DNA of 64,000 bases from CAG-103 sp963627135 (GCA_963627135.1 CAVFZY010000024.1:1-64000); one strand, 5' to 3'. Shown: positions 16,117 to 25,906, counted from the stretch's first letter. Made by a program: numbers and translations. Notes: generated from the letters alone by a model not told the origin.

Positions 16117-17643
16117 TTATTTTCCGGCGTATACAAAGGCGTTCGGCAGCGTGCGCCCGGCAGTGAGCGCGGGGTTGGAGCTGCGCATGATGTACTTGCC
16201 CTTGTACCAGATCATGGCGCTGGTACCGCCGTCAAGATTCATAGCCTGCATGCAGTCGTGCTTGGCCATGATGGCTGCGCAGTCCGGCACGCTGATGCCG
16301 ACCGACGTCGTGAGCCGGCCCTCCACGAGCAGAGCAATGATCTCGCCGTACTTCGACTGGCCAAGGCAGGCGCGCGGCTGCAGGTCGGAGAAGCCGCTGC
16401 GGGAATTGACGACCGTCTCCCCGTCGATGATCATGGCGGGCGAGAACTCGACCGCGTCCGTCGTGCCGGGCGAGACCTCGGAATCGCTGTCGCGGATGTA
16501 GATACGGTTGTCCTCATGCAGCTCCAGGCGCTTGTAGCCGTAGCCCATGTGCTCGCCGTAGGACTTGCCGTTGCACATGGCGTAGCCCGCGAGGGTGCCG
16601 CCGTTGCCGGTGCCGCCCGGATCGATGAAGCCGGAGCCGGTCATGCCGATGACGCCGCCGTGGGCCTCGGCGATCTGGCCGCAGACCTGACCGATGCTGC
16701 CCAGCGTGGTCGCAGCCTGCAGGCTCAGGCGCGACGGGTCTTTCATGATGACGAGCACGCCGCGGTAAGTACTGCCTTTCACACGCGCGATGAGGATCTC
16801 ATTCTGCGCGTCGATCGCGAGCACCTGCTCGCCCTGCGTGGTGGTGATGCTGGTGCCGCTGTCCGTGAGGGCGGACTTGTCGATGTTGATGCTGCTCCAG
16901 CCTGCGGCGAGAACATCAGGATGCTCCTTGACATACGCCTGCATGCTCGGCACATCCACCTCCCAGAAGAGGTTATAAAACGCGATCTCTTCCTTGCTCA
17001 TGCCAGTAGTATCCGTGAGCGTGGGGTTGCGGGACTCGACCGCCTCCTCTTCCCACTCGCTGTTGACACCGATCTGCGCCTCCCTGGCCGCCTCCATTTC
17101 GGCGACGACCTTGTCAATGACGCTACGTGGGATGAACGCCGTGGCCAGCCACTGGTGGCTGAGCGTGTTCATGGCCGTCTGGATATAGGCCGTGCGCCAC
17201 TTGGCGATGAACGGAATGTCGGAATAGACCGCCGTCAGGTACAGGCCGGCAAGAATGGCCAGCACGAGAAACAGGATCAGCAGCCGACGGCCGAGGCTCT
17301 TTTTCTTCTTCGGCTTTTTGGCCTTTTTCGCCTTGCGGCCGCGCTTACCGGTCGGGGCCGGGGCGGTCTGCTGGGCGCGGCGGCGGTCGGCCGACGCGCT
17401 GCGGCGCGGCCGGGCGGCCTCCTCCGTCCACTGGCTGGCATATGCCTGCTGGGCAGAGCGCTGCTGCGCAGTATCGGAAACGAACCGCTGCTGGGCGGAA
17501 CGCTGCTGGGCCGGGCGCTGCTGCGCAGTATCGGAAACGAACCGCTGCTGGGCGGAACGCTGCTGGGCCGGGCGCTGCTGCGCAGTATCGGAAGCGGGCC
17601 GCTGCGTGCCCGTGGGGCGCGGCGGCGCGGAAAACAGCTTCAA
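16117..17643 (-). CDS. membrane-anchored phosphodiester glycosidase (NAGPA domain)
   Basis: A 508-residue protein. Residues 1-110 are cytoplasmic, Gln/Arg/Ala-rich and built partly from a 19-residue tandem repeat. A Lys-rich stretch precedes a transmembrane helix at ~122-142 ('LLILFLVLAILAGLYLTAVY'). The extracellular C-terminal ~250 residues are the phosphodiester glycosidase (PF09992) domain: 'YRGVLVIMKDPSRL', 'GVIGMTGSGFIDPGG', 'CMQAMNLDGGTSAMIWYKG'. The family cleaves GlcNAc-phosphodiester links in glycoconjugates. TTG start with AAAGGAGG nine bases upstream. It sits between metG and the T-box, as its own unit. Confidence 0.85.
   Translation of the reverse strand: MKLFSAPPRPTGTQRPASDTAQQRPAQQRSAQQRFVSDTAQQRPAQQRSAQQRFVSDTAQQRSAQQAYASQWTEEAARPRRSASADRRRAQQTAPAPTGKRGRKAKKAKKPKKKKSLGRRLLILFLVLAILAGLYLTAVYSDIPFIAKWRTAYIQTAMNTLSHQWLATAFIPRSVIDKVVAEMEAAREAQIGVNSEWEEEAVESRNPTLTDTTGMSKEEIAFYNLFWEVDVPSMQAYVKEHPDVLAAGWSSINIDKSALTDSGTSITTTQGEQVLAIDAQNEILIARVKGSTYRGVLVIMKDPSRLSLQAATTLGSIGQVCGQIAEAHGGVIGMTGSGFIDPGGTGNGGTLAGYAMCNGKSYGEHMGYGYKRLELHEDNRIYIRDSDSEVSPGTTDAVEFSPAMIIDGETVVNSRSGFSDLQPRACLGQSKYGEIIALLVEGRLTTSVGISVPDCAAIMAKHDCMQAMNLDGGTSAMIWYKGKYIMRSSNPALTAGRTLPNAFVYAGK
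17446..17593. repeat. 57-bp minisatellite inside a coding sequence
   Basis: Two identical 57-base units (17461-17517 and 17518-17574), a partial 19-base third copy and a diverged 15-base flank. The period is 19 codons, so copy-number change keeps the frame and alters only the cytoplasmic tail length. Confidence 0.9.
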
Positions 17644-17722
17644 GGGGCAACTCCTCCTTTACTTTGGGAGATTACAAAGGGCTTGACGGCAGGGGAACGG
17701 AAAATGTTCCGCACCCGGCGGG

Positions 17723-17756
17723 AAAAACGGGAAGGCTCGCCGAGCGAGCCTTCCCG
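17723..17756 (-). terminator. terminator of the metG operon
   Basis: 13-bp stem (17728-17740 with 17744-17756), three-base loop, then TTTTT on the minus strand. Confidence 0.88.
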
Positions 17757-17780
17757 GAAACGTGCAGGGGGTGCGGCCGC

Positions 17781-19724
17781 TCAGCAAAGCTGCGCGCCGG
17801 CGGGCACGCTGTCATCGAGCATGAGCAGGTTGAGCTTGCCGTCCTTCTCGGCCGAGAGGAGCATGCCGTTGGAGGCCATGCCCATCATCTTGCGCGGCGG
17901 CAGGTTCAGGATCGCGACAACGGTCTTGCCGACGAGCGCCTCGGGGCGGTAGTACTTGGCGATGCCGGAGAGGATCTGCCGGTCTGTGCCGCTGCCGTCG
18001 TCGAGCGTGAAGCACAGGAGCTTATCGGACTTTTTCACCGGCTCGCACTTGAGGACCTTGCACACGCGCATGTCGCACTTGGCAAATTCGTCGATCGTCA
18101 CATCCGGCAGCACGGGCGCGGACTTCGGTGCAGCGGCCGCTTCTTTTGCCGCCTTGAGCGCCTCAAGCTCGGCGAGCTCCTTGGCCATGTCGATGCGCGG
18201 GAAAAGCGTCTCGCCCTTGTGCACCATGACATCCGCGGGCAGCACGCCCCAGACGGCGGCATTGTCCCACGTGGTCTGCTCCGCCGTGGCGCCGATCTGC
18301 GCGAAGGCCTTCGCACAGCTGTCGGGCATGAAGGGCAGCAGGAGTGTGACGGTGATGCGCAGCGTCTCGAGCAGGTTATACAGCACCGTGGCCAGGCGCG
18401 CGTGCTTGCTCTCGTCCTTGGCGAGGACCCAGGGCGCCGTCTCGTCGATATACTTATTGGCGCGGGAGATGACCTTGAACACCTCGATGAGTGCCTGCTG
18501 GGTGCCGAAGGTATCCATATAGCTGGCATACGTCTCGCGCAGGGAGGATGCCATGGTGATAAGCTCGTCATCGAGCGCATCGTGCGCGCGCTCGGCCGGG
18601 AGCGTGCCGCCGAAGTACTTGATGACCATGGCGACGGTGCGGCTCAGGAGGTTGCCGAGGTCGTTGGCAAGGTCGGTATTGATGCGGGAGATGAGCAGCT
18701 CGTTGGAGAAGTTGCCGTCGCTGCCGAGCGGGAACTCGCGCAGGAGGTAGTAGCGCAGCGCGTCCACACCGTAGCGCTCGGCGAGCACGACGGGGTCTAC
18801 GACGTTGCCCTTCGACTTCGACATCTTGCCGCCGCCGAGCAACAGCCAGCCGTGGCCAAAGACCTTCTTCGGCAGGGGCATGCCCATGCTCATGAGCATG
18901 GCCGGCCAAATGATGGAGTGGAAGCGCACGATCTCCTTGCCGACCATGTGCACGTCGGCGGGCCAGAACTGATCGTAATCGTCGTACTTGTCGTTCAGGA
19001 AGCCGAGGGCCGTGCAGTAGTTGAACAATGCGTCAACCCAGACATAGACGACGTGGCCGGGGTCAAAATCGACCGGGATGCCCCACGTGAAGCTCGTGCG
19101 CGACACGCACAGGTCCTCCAGACCTGGGTCGATGAAGTTTTTGATCATCTCGTTGACGCGGCTGGCGGGCTCGAGGAACGTGCCGCTGAGCAGTAGCTCG
19201 CGCACGGGCTCAGCATACTTCGACAGGCGGAAGAAGTACGCCTCCTCCTCGGCATAGTGCACCTCGCGGCCGCAGTCCGGGCACTTGCCGTCAACGAGCT
19301 GGCTCTCGGTCCAGAAGCTCTCGCACGGCGTACAGTACATGCCGGAATACTTGCCCTTATAAATGTCGCCGTTATCGTACATCTTCTTGAAGATGCGCTG
19401 CACGGCCTCGACATGATAGTCGTCCGTCGTGCGGATGAAGCGGTCGTTGGAGATGTTCATCAGCTTCCACAGCGCGCGCACGCCGCCGGGGCCTTCGACG
19501 ATATTGTCCACGAACTGCTTGGGCGTGACGCCGGCAACCTCCGCCTTCTCCTCGATCTTCTGGCCGTGCTCGTCCGTGCCGGTCAGAAACATCACGTCAT
19601 AACCGCACAGGCGCTTGTAGCGTGCGATCGCATCGGTCGCGACCGTGCAGTAGGTGTGGCCGATGTGCAGTTTGTCCGAGGGATAATAGATCGGTGTGGT
19701 GATATAAAACTTTCCTTTGCTCAT
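17781..19724 (-). CDS. metG: methionyl-tRNA synthetase
   Basis: A 647-residue enzyme charging tRNA-Met with methionine. 'HIGH' occurs in 'DKLHIGHTY' near residue 22, and 'KMSKS' in 'GGKMSKSKG' near 300. One zinc knuckle remains ('CTPCESFW...CPDCG'). The C-terminal ~110 residues are the EMAP/tRNA-binding domain ('FAKCDMRVCKVLKCEPVKKS'), as in long MetG forms. It is last in the htpG-hemW-vanW-metG run and 18 bases after the VanW gene. No T-box precedes it. Confidence 0.96.
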   Translation of the reverse strand: MSKGKFYITTPIYYPSDKLHIGHTYCTVATDAIARYKRLCGYDVMFLTGTDEHGQKIEEKAEVAGVTPKQFVDNIVEGPGGVRALWKLMNISNDRFIRTTDDYHVEAVQRIFKKMYDNGDIYKGKYSGMYCTPCESFWTESQLVDGKCPDCGREVHYAEEEAYFFRLSKYAEPVRELLLSGTFLEPASRVNEMIKNFIDPGLEDLCVSRTSFTWGIPVDFDPGHVVYVWVDALFNYCTALGFLNDKYDDYDQFWPADVHMVGKEIVRFHSIIWPAMLMSMGMPLPKKVFGHGWLLLGGGKMSKSKGNVVDPVVLAERYGVDALRYYLLREFPLGSDGNFSNELLISRINTDLANDLGNLLSRTVAMVIKYFGGTLPAERAHDALDDELITMASSLRETYASYMDTFGTQQALIEVFKVISRANKYIDETAPWVLAKDESKHARLATVLYNLLETLRITVTLLLPFMPDSCAKAFAQIGATAEQTTWDNAAVWGVLPADVMVHKGETLFPRIDMAKELAELEALKAAKEAAAAPKSAPVLPDVTIDEFAKCDMRVCKVLKCEPVKKSDKLLCFTLDDGSGTDRQILSGIAKYYRPEALVGKTVVAILNLPPRKMMGMASNGMLLSAEKDGKLNLLMLDDSVPAGAQLC

Positions 19725-19742
19725 ACTGCATTCTCCTCTGTA

Positions 19743-21569
19743 TTAGTCTTCACCGGCGTCACCGGGGTCGTAGATGGAAGGATAGGGTGTCGGCTGCGGC
19801 TTTGACGTGGGTGCGGGCGTCGGGACCGGCGTGGCGCTGGGTGTGGGCGTCGGGGCCGGCGTCGGCGTGCTGGTGTCGTGCGAATGGTAGGTGCTGGTTG
19901 CCTCGACCGTGCGGCTGATCTGGTTGCCGTCCTTATCGTAGACGGTGCGGTAGGTCGTAGCGTGCAGGCCCTCGGACGTGTAGCTCATCTTGACGTAGCT
20001 GCCGTCCACATCCGTACCCCAGATCTCGACCGTGACGCTGCTGTTTTGGACATACGCCTTGATCTTGATCGGGTAGTCGCGGTTGTTCGTAAACTTGAAC
20101 TCCGGCCCGCCCCAGCTGACCGTGGCGTCCATGCCGGGTTCGATATAGCTCACGGGGAAATAGTGGCAGGTACGGGTGTTGATCTTGAGGTTGGAGACCA
20201 TGGCGCAGTAATACAGCGTGGACGACACCTGGCAGATGCCGCCGCCGACCTCCTGCACGACCTGGCCGCCGGAATAGGCCCCGGCCTCCTTGAAGCCGTT
20301 GGCCTTCGTGCGCTGGCCGACGACGTCGTTATACGAGAACGTCTGGCCGGGCTGGAGAATGACGCCGTTGATCTTCTCGGCGGCGAGCTTCACGTTCGTG
20401 ATGCGGTTGCTGCTGCTGCCGGAGAGCGAGGTGGTCTTGGTGGCGAGCTTATCGGCCAGGAGGTGCTTTTGCAGCTGCTCCTGTGTCATCTCGGGCTGCG
20501 TGAGCGTGGCCGGGATGGTGACAGTGTCGCCGGTGGATGCCGCATCCCACAGGGGCTGGGCGGCAGCGACGTCGAACTCAATGCCGACCTTGCTCTCGGT
20601 GGCGGACTGGGTCTCGGGGTCGTAGCCCGCGTTGACCGGGTCGCCGCAGACGGCGTCGTGCAGCTCCTGCAGCGTCATCTTATCATCGCCGTTCCTATCG
20701 ACCGGGTAGGCCGACGTGCCGAACTTGCCGGCGCGGATGTCGCTGAGCATGCGGTCGGCGACGGCGGCGGGGTCGAGCGTGATCATGCTCGCGCCCTTGA
20801 CAACGCGGATGGCGCTGTGTGCCTCGTCGATCTCGATGCTGCCGGCGGAGAGACTGACGTTGATCTCGGCGGCCTCGCGCTCGATGCGCGCGCGCAGGGC
20901 GTCGGCATCCATGTCGGCGAGGTTATCCGAGGCAACGTCATGGCCCTGGAAAGCGCAGTGCAGCCACGTGAAGAAATTCGTGAACACGTTGCCGCTGCGG
21001 CCGTAGGCATAGGCCGTCTCGGCGGCGGCATCGGGCGTGGCATCAAAGCCGATCTCCGTCGCGGTGACGGTGATGGCCCGGTCGCCCGGGAAGGTCATGG
21101 TGAGCACCGGGGCGCTCGTATCGTCCCACCCGGCGGCGCGGATGGCATCCGCCGCGGCGGCCTGCGTCATGCCGCCGACGTCGGTGCCGCAGACAGAGAC
21201 GTTCGGGAAAATGGCGCTCTTTTTCGCCACAAGCACCATGCCGACGGCTGCCGCCGCCACGAGGACGGCCAGCACGATGAGCACGACGCGCACGGCGATC
21301 CTGCCGCCGCGGCCGCGCGGTTTTTTCTCTTTCGGAGCCGGCTGCGGCTGGGCGCCGGGCGCACTGCGGCGCGCTGTCTGCTCCTGCCGGGGCACGGGCG
21401 GGCGCTGGGGCGCCGCCTGTTTCGGTGCGGCGGCGCGGCGGGCAGCCGCCTCGCTCTGTGCGGAACGGTTGGCGCCGCTGCGGTGCGCCGAGCGCTCCTG
21501 CGCTGCGAAATCCGCCGCCTCGCGGCGGGCGGCCGCGCTGCGCTTGGAAGTGTTGCCGTTGAGTTTCAT
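19743..21569 (-). CDS. VanW family protein with membrane anchor
   Basis: A 608-residue protein. Residues 1-90 are Arg/Ala/Gln-rich and cytoplasmic. A transmembrane helix spans ~92-112. Extracellular peptidoglycan-binding-like (PF12229) modules follow, then the VanW domain (~residues 390-520) with 'GQTFSYNDVVGQRTKANGF' and 'VVQEVGGGICQVSSTLY'. The last ~60 residues are Thr/Pro-rich, wall-spanning in character. VanW proteins are cell-wall-associated and their exact role is unknown. The start ATG overlaps the hemW stop by four bases, so translation is coupled. Confidence 0.85.
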   Translation of the reverse strand: MKLNGNTSKRSAAARREAADFAAQERSAHRSGANRSAQSEAAARRAAAPKQAAPQRPPVPRQEQTARRSAPGAQPQPAPKEKKPRGRGGRIAVRVVLIVLAVLVAAAAVGMVLVAKKSAIFPNVSVCGTDVGGMTQAAAADAIRAAGWDDTSAPVLTMTFPGDRAITVTATEIGFDATPDAAAETAYAYGRSGNVFTNFFTWLHCAFQGHDVASDNLADMDADALRARIEREAAEINVSLSAGSIEIDEAHSAIRVVKGASMITLDPAAVADRMLSDIRAGKFGTSAYPVDRNGDDKMTLQELHDAVCGDPVNAGYDPETQSATESKVGIEFDVAAAQPLWDAASTGDTVTIPATLTQPEMTQEQLQKHLLADKLATKTTSLSGSSSNRITNVKLAAEKINGVILQPGQTFSYNDVVGQRTKANGFKEAGAYSGGQVVQEVGGGICQVSSTLYYCAMVSNLKINTRTCHYFPVSYIEPGMDATVSWGGPEFKFTNNRDYPIKIKAYVQNSSVTVEIWGTDVDGSYVKMSYTSEGLHATTYRTVYDKDGNQISRTVEATSTYHSHDTSTPTPAPTPTPSATPVPTPAPTSKPQPTPYPSIYDPGDAGED

Positions 21570-22852
21570 TTGCTCGAATCCCTGTCTTTCCCTGTCAAAA
21601 TCGGATTATTTAAATATGTATCGCGGAAAGCCTCCGCCTCGCCGGGCGGGAGCTTGGTGCGCGGCTGGCGTTCGATCTGCGGCCTCATCCACGGGTTGTG
21701 CTCGGCCTTGCGGTCGGTCTGTGCCTCGAGGAGCTTGCCGATGAGCACGTTCGAGATGAGAAAGCCCGAGGGCGTGAAGTGCCAGCGCTCCCCGTCCGCG
21801 ACGGCCCAGCCGCGGCGGATAAACTCCCCAAGCTGCTGCTCGATGCCGGAAAAATCGCTGCGATACAGCCGCTCGTACTCCGCGCGCGACACGCCGTGGA
21901 CGGTGCGCATGCCGAGCATGAGGTACTCCGCCGCGCGCTCGAAATCGCCGACAGTCTCATACTCGTCGATCATGTCCTCGCCATGGAGGACGCCCGCGAG
22001 GTAGCGGTCAAGATCGCGCACATAACTGTAGCGCGTGCGGCCGATGCACGAATGTGCGCCGGGGCCGAAGCCCATATAGTCGTCGAGCTGCCAGTACTTC
22101 AGATTATGCCGGGATTCGTAGCCCGGTATGCTGAAATTCGAGATCTCATACTGCTCATAGCCGTAGCGCCGCAGCTCCTCGACCATGCACAGGTACATGT
22201 CCGCCTGCTCGTCGTCACTCGGGATGAGGGGCGAATCTTTCAGTGCGTACATGGGCGTGCCCTCCTCGAGCTTGAGCCCGTAGCCGGAGATGTGCTCCGG
22301 GCGCAGGGCGATCGCCTTGGCGAGCGTGTCCGCCCAGTCGCTGCGGGTCTGGCTGGGCAGGCCGTAGATGAGGTCGAGGCTGATGTTATCGAAACCCGCA
22401 GTGCGGGCGTTTTGCACGGCCATCTCCACCTGGCGGAAGCTGTGGCGGCGGCCGATCATTTTCAAAATGTCATTGTTCGCCGACTGCATGCCGATGCTCA
22501 GGCGGTTGAAGCCCGCTTTATGCAGAGCGCGCAGGTCGTGCAGGCGGACGCTGTCCGGATTGACCTCGACGGTCACCTCCGCGCGCTTGAGCAGGCGGCC
22601 GGTGGCCTTGACGGCGTCGAGCAGCTCGACGAGGCGCGCCGCGCCGTAAAAGCTCGGCGTGCCGCCGCCGAAATACACCGTGTCGATATACGCCGGGGCG
22701 ATGCGCCCGGCGCTCTCTTCGATGTGCTCGAGCAGGGCCTGCTGGTAGTCCGCCATGCGGTCGGCCGCGCCGGCGCAGGAATAAAAGTCGCAATAGCCGC
22801 ACTTGCTCGCGCAAAACGGGATGTGGATATAGATACCGAGACGCGGTTCCAT
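21566..22852 (-). CDS. hemW: radical SAM heme chaperone HemW
   Basis: A 428-residue radical SAM protein. The [4Fe-4S] motif 'CASKCGYC' lies in 'HIPFCASKCGYCDFYSC', followed by 'YFGGGTPS' and the HemW C-terminal domain ('EISNFSIPGYESRHN', 'YWQLDDYMGFGPGAHS'). HemW transfers heme to apoproteins; it is often misnamed coproporphyrinogen oxidase HemN, which has a different cysteine motif. Located between htpG and vanW on one transcript. Confidence 0.9.
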   Translation of the reverse strand: MEPRLGIYIHIPFCASKCGYCDFYSCAGAADRMADYQQALLEHIEESAGRIAPAYIDTVYFGGGTPSFYGAARLVELLDAVKATGRLLKRAEVTVEVNPDSVRLHDLRALHKAGFNRLSIGMQSANNDILKMIGRRHSFRQVEMAVQNARTAGFDNISLDLIYGLPSQTRSDWADTLAKAIALRPEHISGYGLKLEEGTPMYALKDSPLIPSDDEQADMYLCMVEELRRYGYEQYEISNFSIPGYESRHNLKYWQLDDYMGFGPGAHSCIGRTRYSYVRDLDRYLAGVLHGEDMIDEYETVGDFERAAEYLMLGMRTVHGVSRAEYERLYRSDFSGIEQQLGEFIRRGWAVADGERWHFTPSGFLISNVLIGKLLEAQTDRKAEHNPWMRPQIERQPRTKLPPGEAEAFRDTYLNNPILTGKDRDSSK

Positions 22853-22915
22853 AGACAGCTCCTTACATGGGGATGCCCCGGCCGCCGGGGCGCGGCGGCC
22901 AGGGGAAAGATCGGA

Positions 22916-24832
22916 TCAGATGAGCGTGCAGACGAGCTCCGAATACGCGGCCGGATCCTCGAGCGGCTCGCCCGCGATGAGCAGCGCCTGCGCGTGCAGG
23001 ATCTTCGCGATGCGGGCGGCCTTGTCCTTGTCGCCGGCGTCGAACGCGTCCTTCATGGTCTGATAGGCGTGATGGTTGGCATTGAGCTCGAGCACGCGGA
23101 TGGCGCGGATGTCGGTCGGTGCGCCGGGCATGCTCTTGAAATAACGCTCCATCTCGAGCGTGACGCCGCCCTCGGTGCTCAGGCACACGGCGCTGGACAC
23201 GAGCTTATTCGACAGGCGCACGGACGCGACCTGGTCGCCGAGCGTCTCCTTGACGAAGTCGAGCAGGTCCTTGTCCTCGGCCTGCTTGGCCTCGGTCTCC
23301 TTCTTCTCTTCCTCGGTCTCGAGGCCGAGGTCGTCGGTCGCGATGTTGCAAAACGGCTTGTCGGCGTAGCTCTTCATGGTGTCGACGAAATACTCGTCGA
23401 TCTGCGAGGTCATGCACAGGACGTCATAGCCCTTTTCGTGCAGAAGCTCTGCCTGCGGCAGGCTGAGCAGACGCTTGACGTTCTCGCCGCAGGCAAAGTA
23501 GATCTTCGTCTGCTCGGCTGGCATGGCGTCGACATACTCCTTGAGGGAGACGAGCTTCGTCTCGCTCGTGTGGTAGAGCAGCAGATCCTTGATCTCGTCG
23601 ACCTTGTCGCCCGTCTCGGTGACAGCGCCGGCGCGCAGCATCATGCCGAAGGCGGCGTGGAACTGCTCGTACTTTTCGCGGTCATTGGTCATGAGCTTCG
23701 TGAGCTCGGACTTGATCTTCTTGCCGAGGTTCGCGGCAATGAGCTTGAGCTGGCGGTCGTGCTGGAGCATCTCACGCGAGATGTTCAGCGACAGGTCGGG
23801 CGAATCGACCACGCCGCGGGCAAACGCGTAGCACGGCGGCAGGAGGTCGGTGCACTTGTCCATGATCATGACGCCGGAGCTGTAGAGCTCGAGACCGGGG
23901 TCAGATTCGCGGGTGAACATGTTCATCGGGGCCTTGGCCGGGATGAACAGCAGCGCACGGTAGGAGATCAGGCCCTCGGCGTTGACGCGGATGACGGCCA
24001 GCGGGTCGTCCTTATCATGGAACTTGTCCTTATAAAACGCGATGCACTCCTCGTCCGTGGCTTCCTTGCGGCTGCGCTGCCAGATGGGGATCATGCTGTT
24101 GATGGTCTGCTCCTCGGTCCTGGTGACCATCTCCATCTTCGGCTCGCCCTTTTCGTCCTTCTCGCCGGTGTCGACCCAGTCGCTCTGCTCGACGTCCATG
24201 ACGATCGGCCAGCGGACATAGTCGGAATACTTGCGGATGAGCATCATGAGCTTCCAGTTTTCGAGATAGGTGGAGTACTTCTCGCCGGCCTCGTCGGCCT
24301 TGATGTGCATGATGACGTCGGTGCCGACGGTGTCCTTTTCGGTCTCGGTGATGGTGTAGCCGTCTGCGCCGGTGCTGACCCACTGGTAGGCCGTGTCGCT
24401 GCCGTAGGCGCGGGTGATGACCGTGACCTTATCGGCGACCATGAACGCAGAGTAGAAGCCGACGCCGAACTGACCGATGATGTCGATGGCGGCATCCTCC
24501 TGCGCGTTCTCGCCGAGGCCGTCCTTGAACTTCAGCGAGCCGCTGCGCGCGATGACACCGAGGTTGCTGTCGAGCTCCTCCTTGGTCATGCCGATGCCGT
24601 TATCCGACACCGTGATCGTGCGCGCGTCCTTATCCGGGGTGACGCGGATCTTGAAATCGCTGCGCGCCATGCCCACGTTTTCATCCGTGAGCGACTGGTA
24701 GCAGAGCTTGTCGATCGCGTCCGAGGCGTTCGAGATGATCTCACGCAGGAAAATCTCCTTGTGCGTGTAGATCGAGTTGATCATCATGTCGAGCAGCTTT
24801 TTCGACTCGGCCTTGAATTGTTTCTTTGCCAT
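22916..24832 (-). CDS. htpG: Hsp90 chaperone HtpG
   Basis: A 638-residue molecular chaperone. The N-terminal GHKL ATPase has 'REIISNASDAIDKLCYQS', 'DNGIGMTKEEL' and 'GQFGVGFYSAFMVAD'; the middle domain contains 'GVVDSPDLSLNISREMLQ'. Length is normal for bacterial HtpG. A strong extended -10 promoter precedes it. No CIRCE element is present, so heat control by HrcA is not suggested. First gene of the run to metG. Confidence 0.96.
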   Translation of the reverse strand: MAKKQFKAESKKLLDMMINSIYTHKEIFLREIISNASDAIDKLCYQSLTDENVGMARSDFKIRVTPDKDARTITVSDNGIGMTKEELDSNLGVIARSGSLKFKDGLGENAQEDAAIDIIGQFGVGFYSAFMVADKVTVITRAYGSDTAYQWVSTGADGYTITETEKDTVGTDVIMHIKADEAGEKYSTYLENWKLMMLIRKYSDYVRWPIVMDVEQSDWVDTGEKDEKGEPKMEMVTRTEEQTINSMIPIWQRSRKEATDEECIAFYKDKFHDKDDPLAVIRVNAEGLISYRALLFIPAKAPMNMFTRESDPGLELYSSGVMIMDKCTDLLPPCYAFARGVVDSPDLSLNISREMLQHDRQLKLIAANLGKKIKSELTKLMTNDREKYEQFHAAFGMMLRAGAVTETGDKVDEIKDLLLYHTSETKLVSLKEYVDAMPAEQTKIYFACGENVKRLLSLPQAELLHEKGYDVLCMTSQIDEYFVDTMKSYADKPFCNIATDDLGLETEEEKKETEAKQAEDKDLLDFVKETLGDQVASVRLSNKLVSSAVCLSTEGGVTLEMERYFKSMPGAPTDIRAIRVLELNANHHAYQTMKDAFDAGDKDKAARIAKILHAQALLIAGEPLEDPAAYSELVCTLI

Positions 24833-24915
24833 ATCTATGCCTCCAAAAATTTAATTACACCTTTGGGTCCGTACCCGGCCGGCACGCAATAGCGGCCCAC
24901 GGTACAGATTTTAAT

Positions 24916-24943
24916 ATTATAGCACATTGGCCGCCTTTTTCAA
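24916..24943 (-). promoter_or_regulatory. sigma-A promoter of htpG
   Basis: Minus strand TTGAAA (24943-24938), 16 bases, TATAAT (24921-24916), with an extended TG. Confidence 0.8.
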
Positions 24944-24967
24944 CACCCGCCGTCAGAATAATTGGGA

Positions 24968-24995
24968 TTGTGCGCCGCGTTTTTCATGGTATAAT
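24968..24995 (+). promoter_or_regulatory. sigma-A promoter of the HAD phosphatase gene
   Basis: TTGTGC (24968-24973), 16 bases, TATAAT (24990-24995); divergent from the htpG promoter. Confidence 0.7.
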
Positions 24996-25036
24996 AGGGT
25001 GTTAAGAAAAAAATAAGATTCTGTGAGGTGGCTCCC

Positions 25037-25846
25037 ATGAACGATCTGAAAGACCTGCTCGGCGCGCGCCTGTTCCTGCTGGACATGGACGGCACGCTCT
25101 ACCTCGGGGACGACGTGTTCCCCGGCGCGGTCGATTTCATCCATACGCTGGCCGATACCGGGCGGCAGTACATCTACCTGACCAACAACTCCTCGCGCGC
25201 GGGCACAGACTACATCACGCGCCTGCGGCGGCTGGGCTTCCCGTGCGAGGCCGAAAACGTGTTCACCTCCGGCATGGCGACGGCGCTGTACCTCAACCAG
25301 CACTATGCGGGCAAGCCTGTGTACCTCGTCGGCACGCAGGCGTTCCGACGCGAGCTGCTCAGCTATGGCATCCCGCTCGTGGAAGAGGGTGCGGAGATCG
25401 TCGTGGCCGGATTTGACACCGAGCTCGTGTACGAAAAGCTCGATAAGGCCGTACACTTCCTGCGCCGCGGCGCGACCTTTATTGCCGCCAACCCCGACTG
25501 GGTCTGCCCCATGCCGGCCGGCGAGGTGCTGCCCGACTGCGGGAGCATCTGCGCGCTGCTGACCGCCGCCTCCGGCGTGAAGCCGACCTACATCGGCAAG
25601 CCGAACCGCAACATGGTCGACGTCATCTCGGCGCAGACCGGCGTGCCGAACGCACAGATCTGCTGCGTGGGCGACCGGATCTACACCGACATTGCCGTGG
25701 CCGTGAACGCGGGCGCGCAGAGCGTGCTTGTCATGTCCGGCGAGACGGATGAGGCGATCCTCAAAGCGTCCGACGTGCAGCCGAAGTACGTCCTGCGCGA
25801 CGTGGCGGAGCTGGCGCAGATCTTGCGCGGCGGCGCGGCTGTGTGA
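25037..25846 (+). CDS. HAD-IIA family phosphatase (NagD-like)
   Basis: A 269-residue cytosolic phosphatase. HAD motif I 'LLDMDGTLYLG' contains the nucleophile Asp; motif II is 'YLTNNSSR'. The IIA cap domain follows ('GVKPTYIGKPNRNM' marks its exit), and motif IV is 'CVGDRIYTDIAVA'. NagD/AraL-type enzymes dephosphorylate sugar phosphates and nucleotides; the substrate cannot be told. Start at 25037 with GAGGTGG close upstream; an in-frame GTG at 25028 overlaps that site. Confidence 0.87.
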   Translation: MNDLKDLLGARLFLLDMDGTLYLGDDVFPGAVDFIHTLADTGRQYIYLTNNSSRAGTDYITRLRRLGFPCEAENVFTSGMATALYLNQHYAGKPVYLVGTQAFRRELLSYGIPLVEEGAEIVVAGFDTELVYEKLDKAVHFLRRGATFIAANPDWVCPMPAGEVLPDCGSICALLTAASGVKPTYIGKPNRNMVDVISAQTGVPNAQICCVGDRIYTDIAVAVNAGAQSVLVMSGETDEAILKASDVQPKYVLRDVAELAQILRGGAAV

Positions 25847-25877
25847 GAAAAAAGTTCAAAAAACTTTTGAAAACCGC

Positions 25878-25906
25878 TTGACAAAATCGGACATAAGTGT
25901 TAGGAT
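25878..25906 (+). promoter_or_regulatory. strong promoter with no recognised gene
   Basis: Perfect TTGACA (25878-25883), 17 bases, TAGGAT (25901-25906); the expected start is near 25913. Confidence 0.75.

Noticed and set aside
17446..17593. Phase-variable on/off switch
   Set aside because: The unit is 57 bases, a multiple of three, so copy changes cannot shift the reading frame.
21698..24892. A 1064-codon open frame on the plus strand across hemW and htpG
   Set aside because: It is antisense to two certain genes, has no ribosome site, and its composition is the complement of their codon bias. GC-rich genes routinely leave the opposite strand open.
24833..24960. CIRCE or CtsR heat-shock operator before htpG
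   Set aside because: No TTAGCACTC inverted repeat or CtsR direct repeat could be found.
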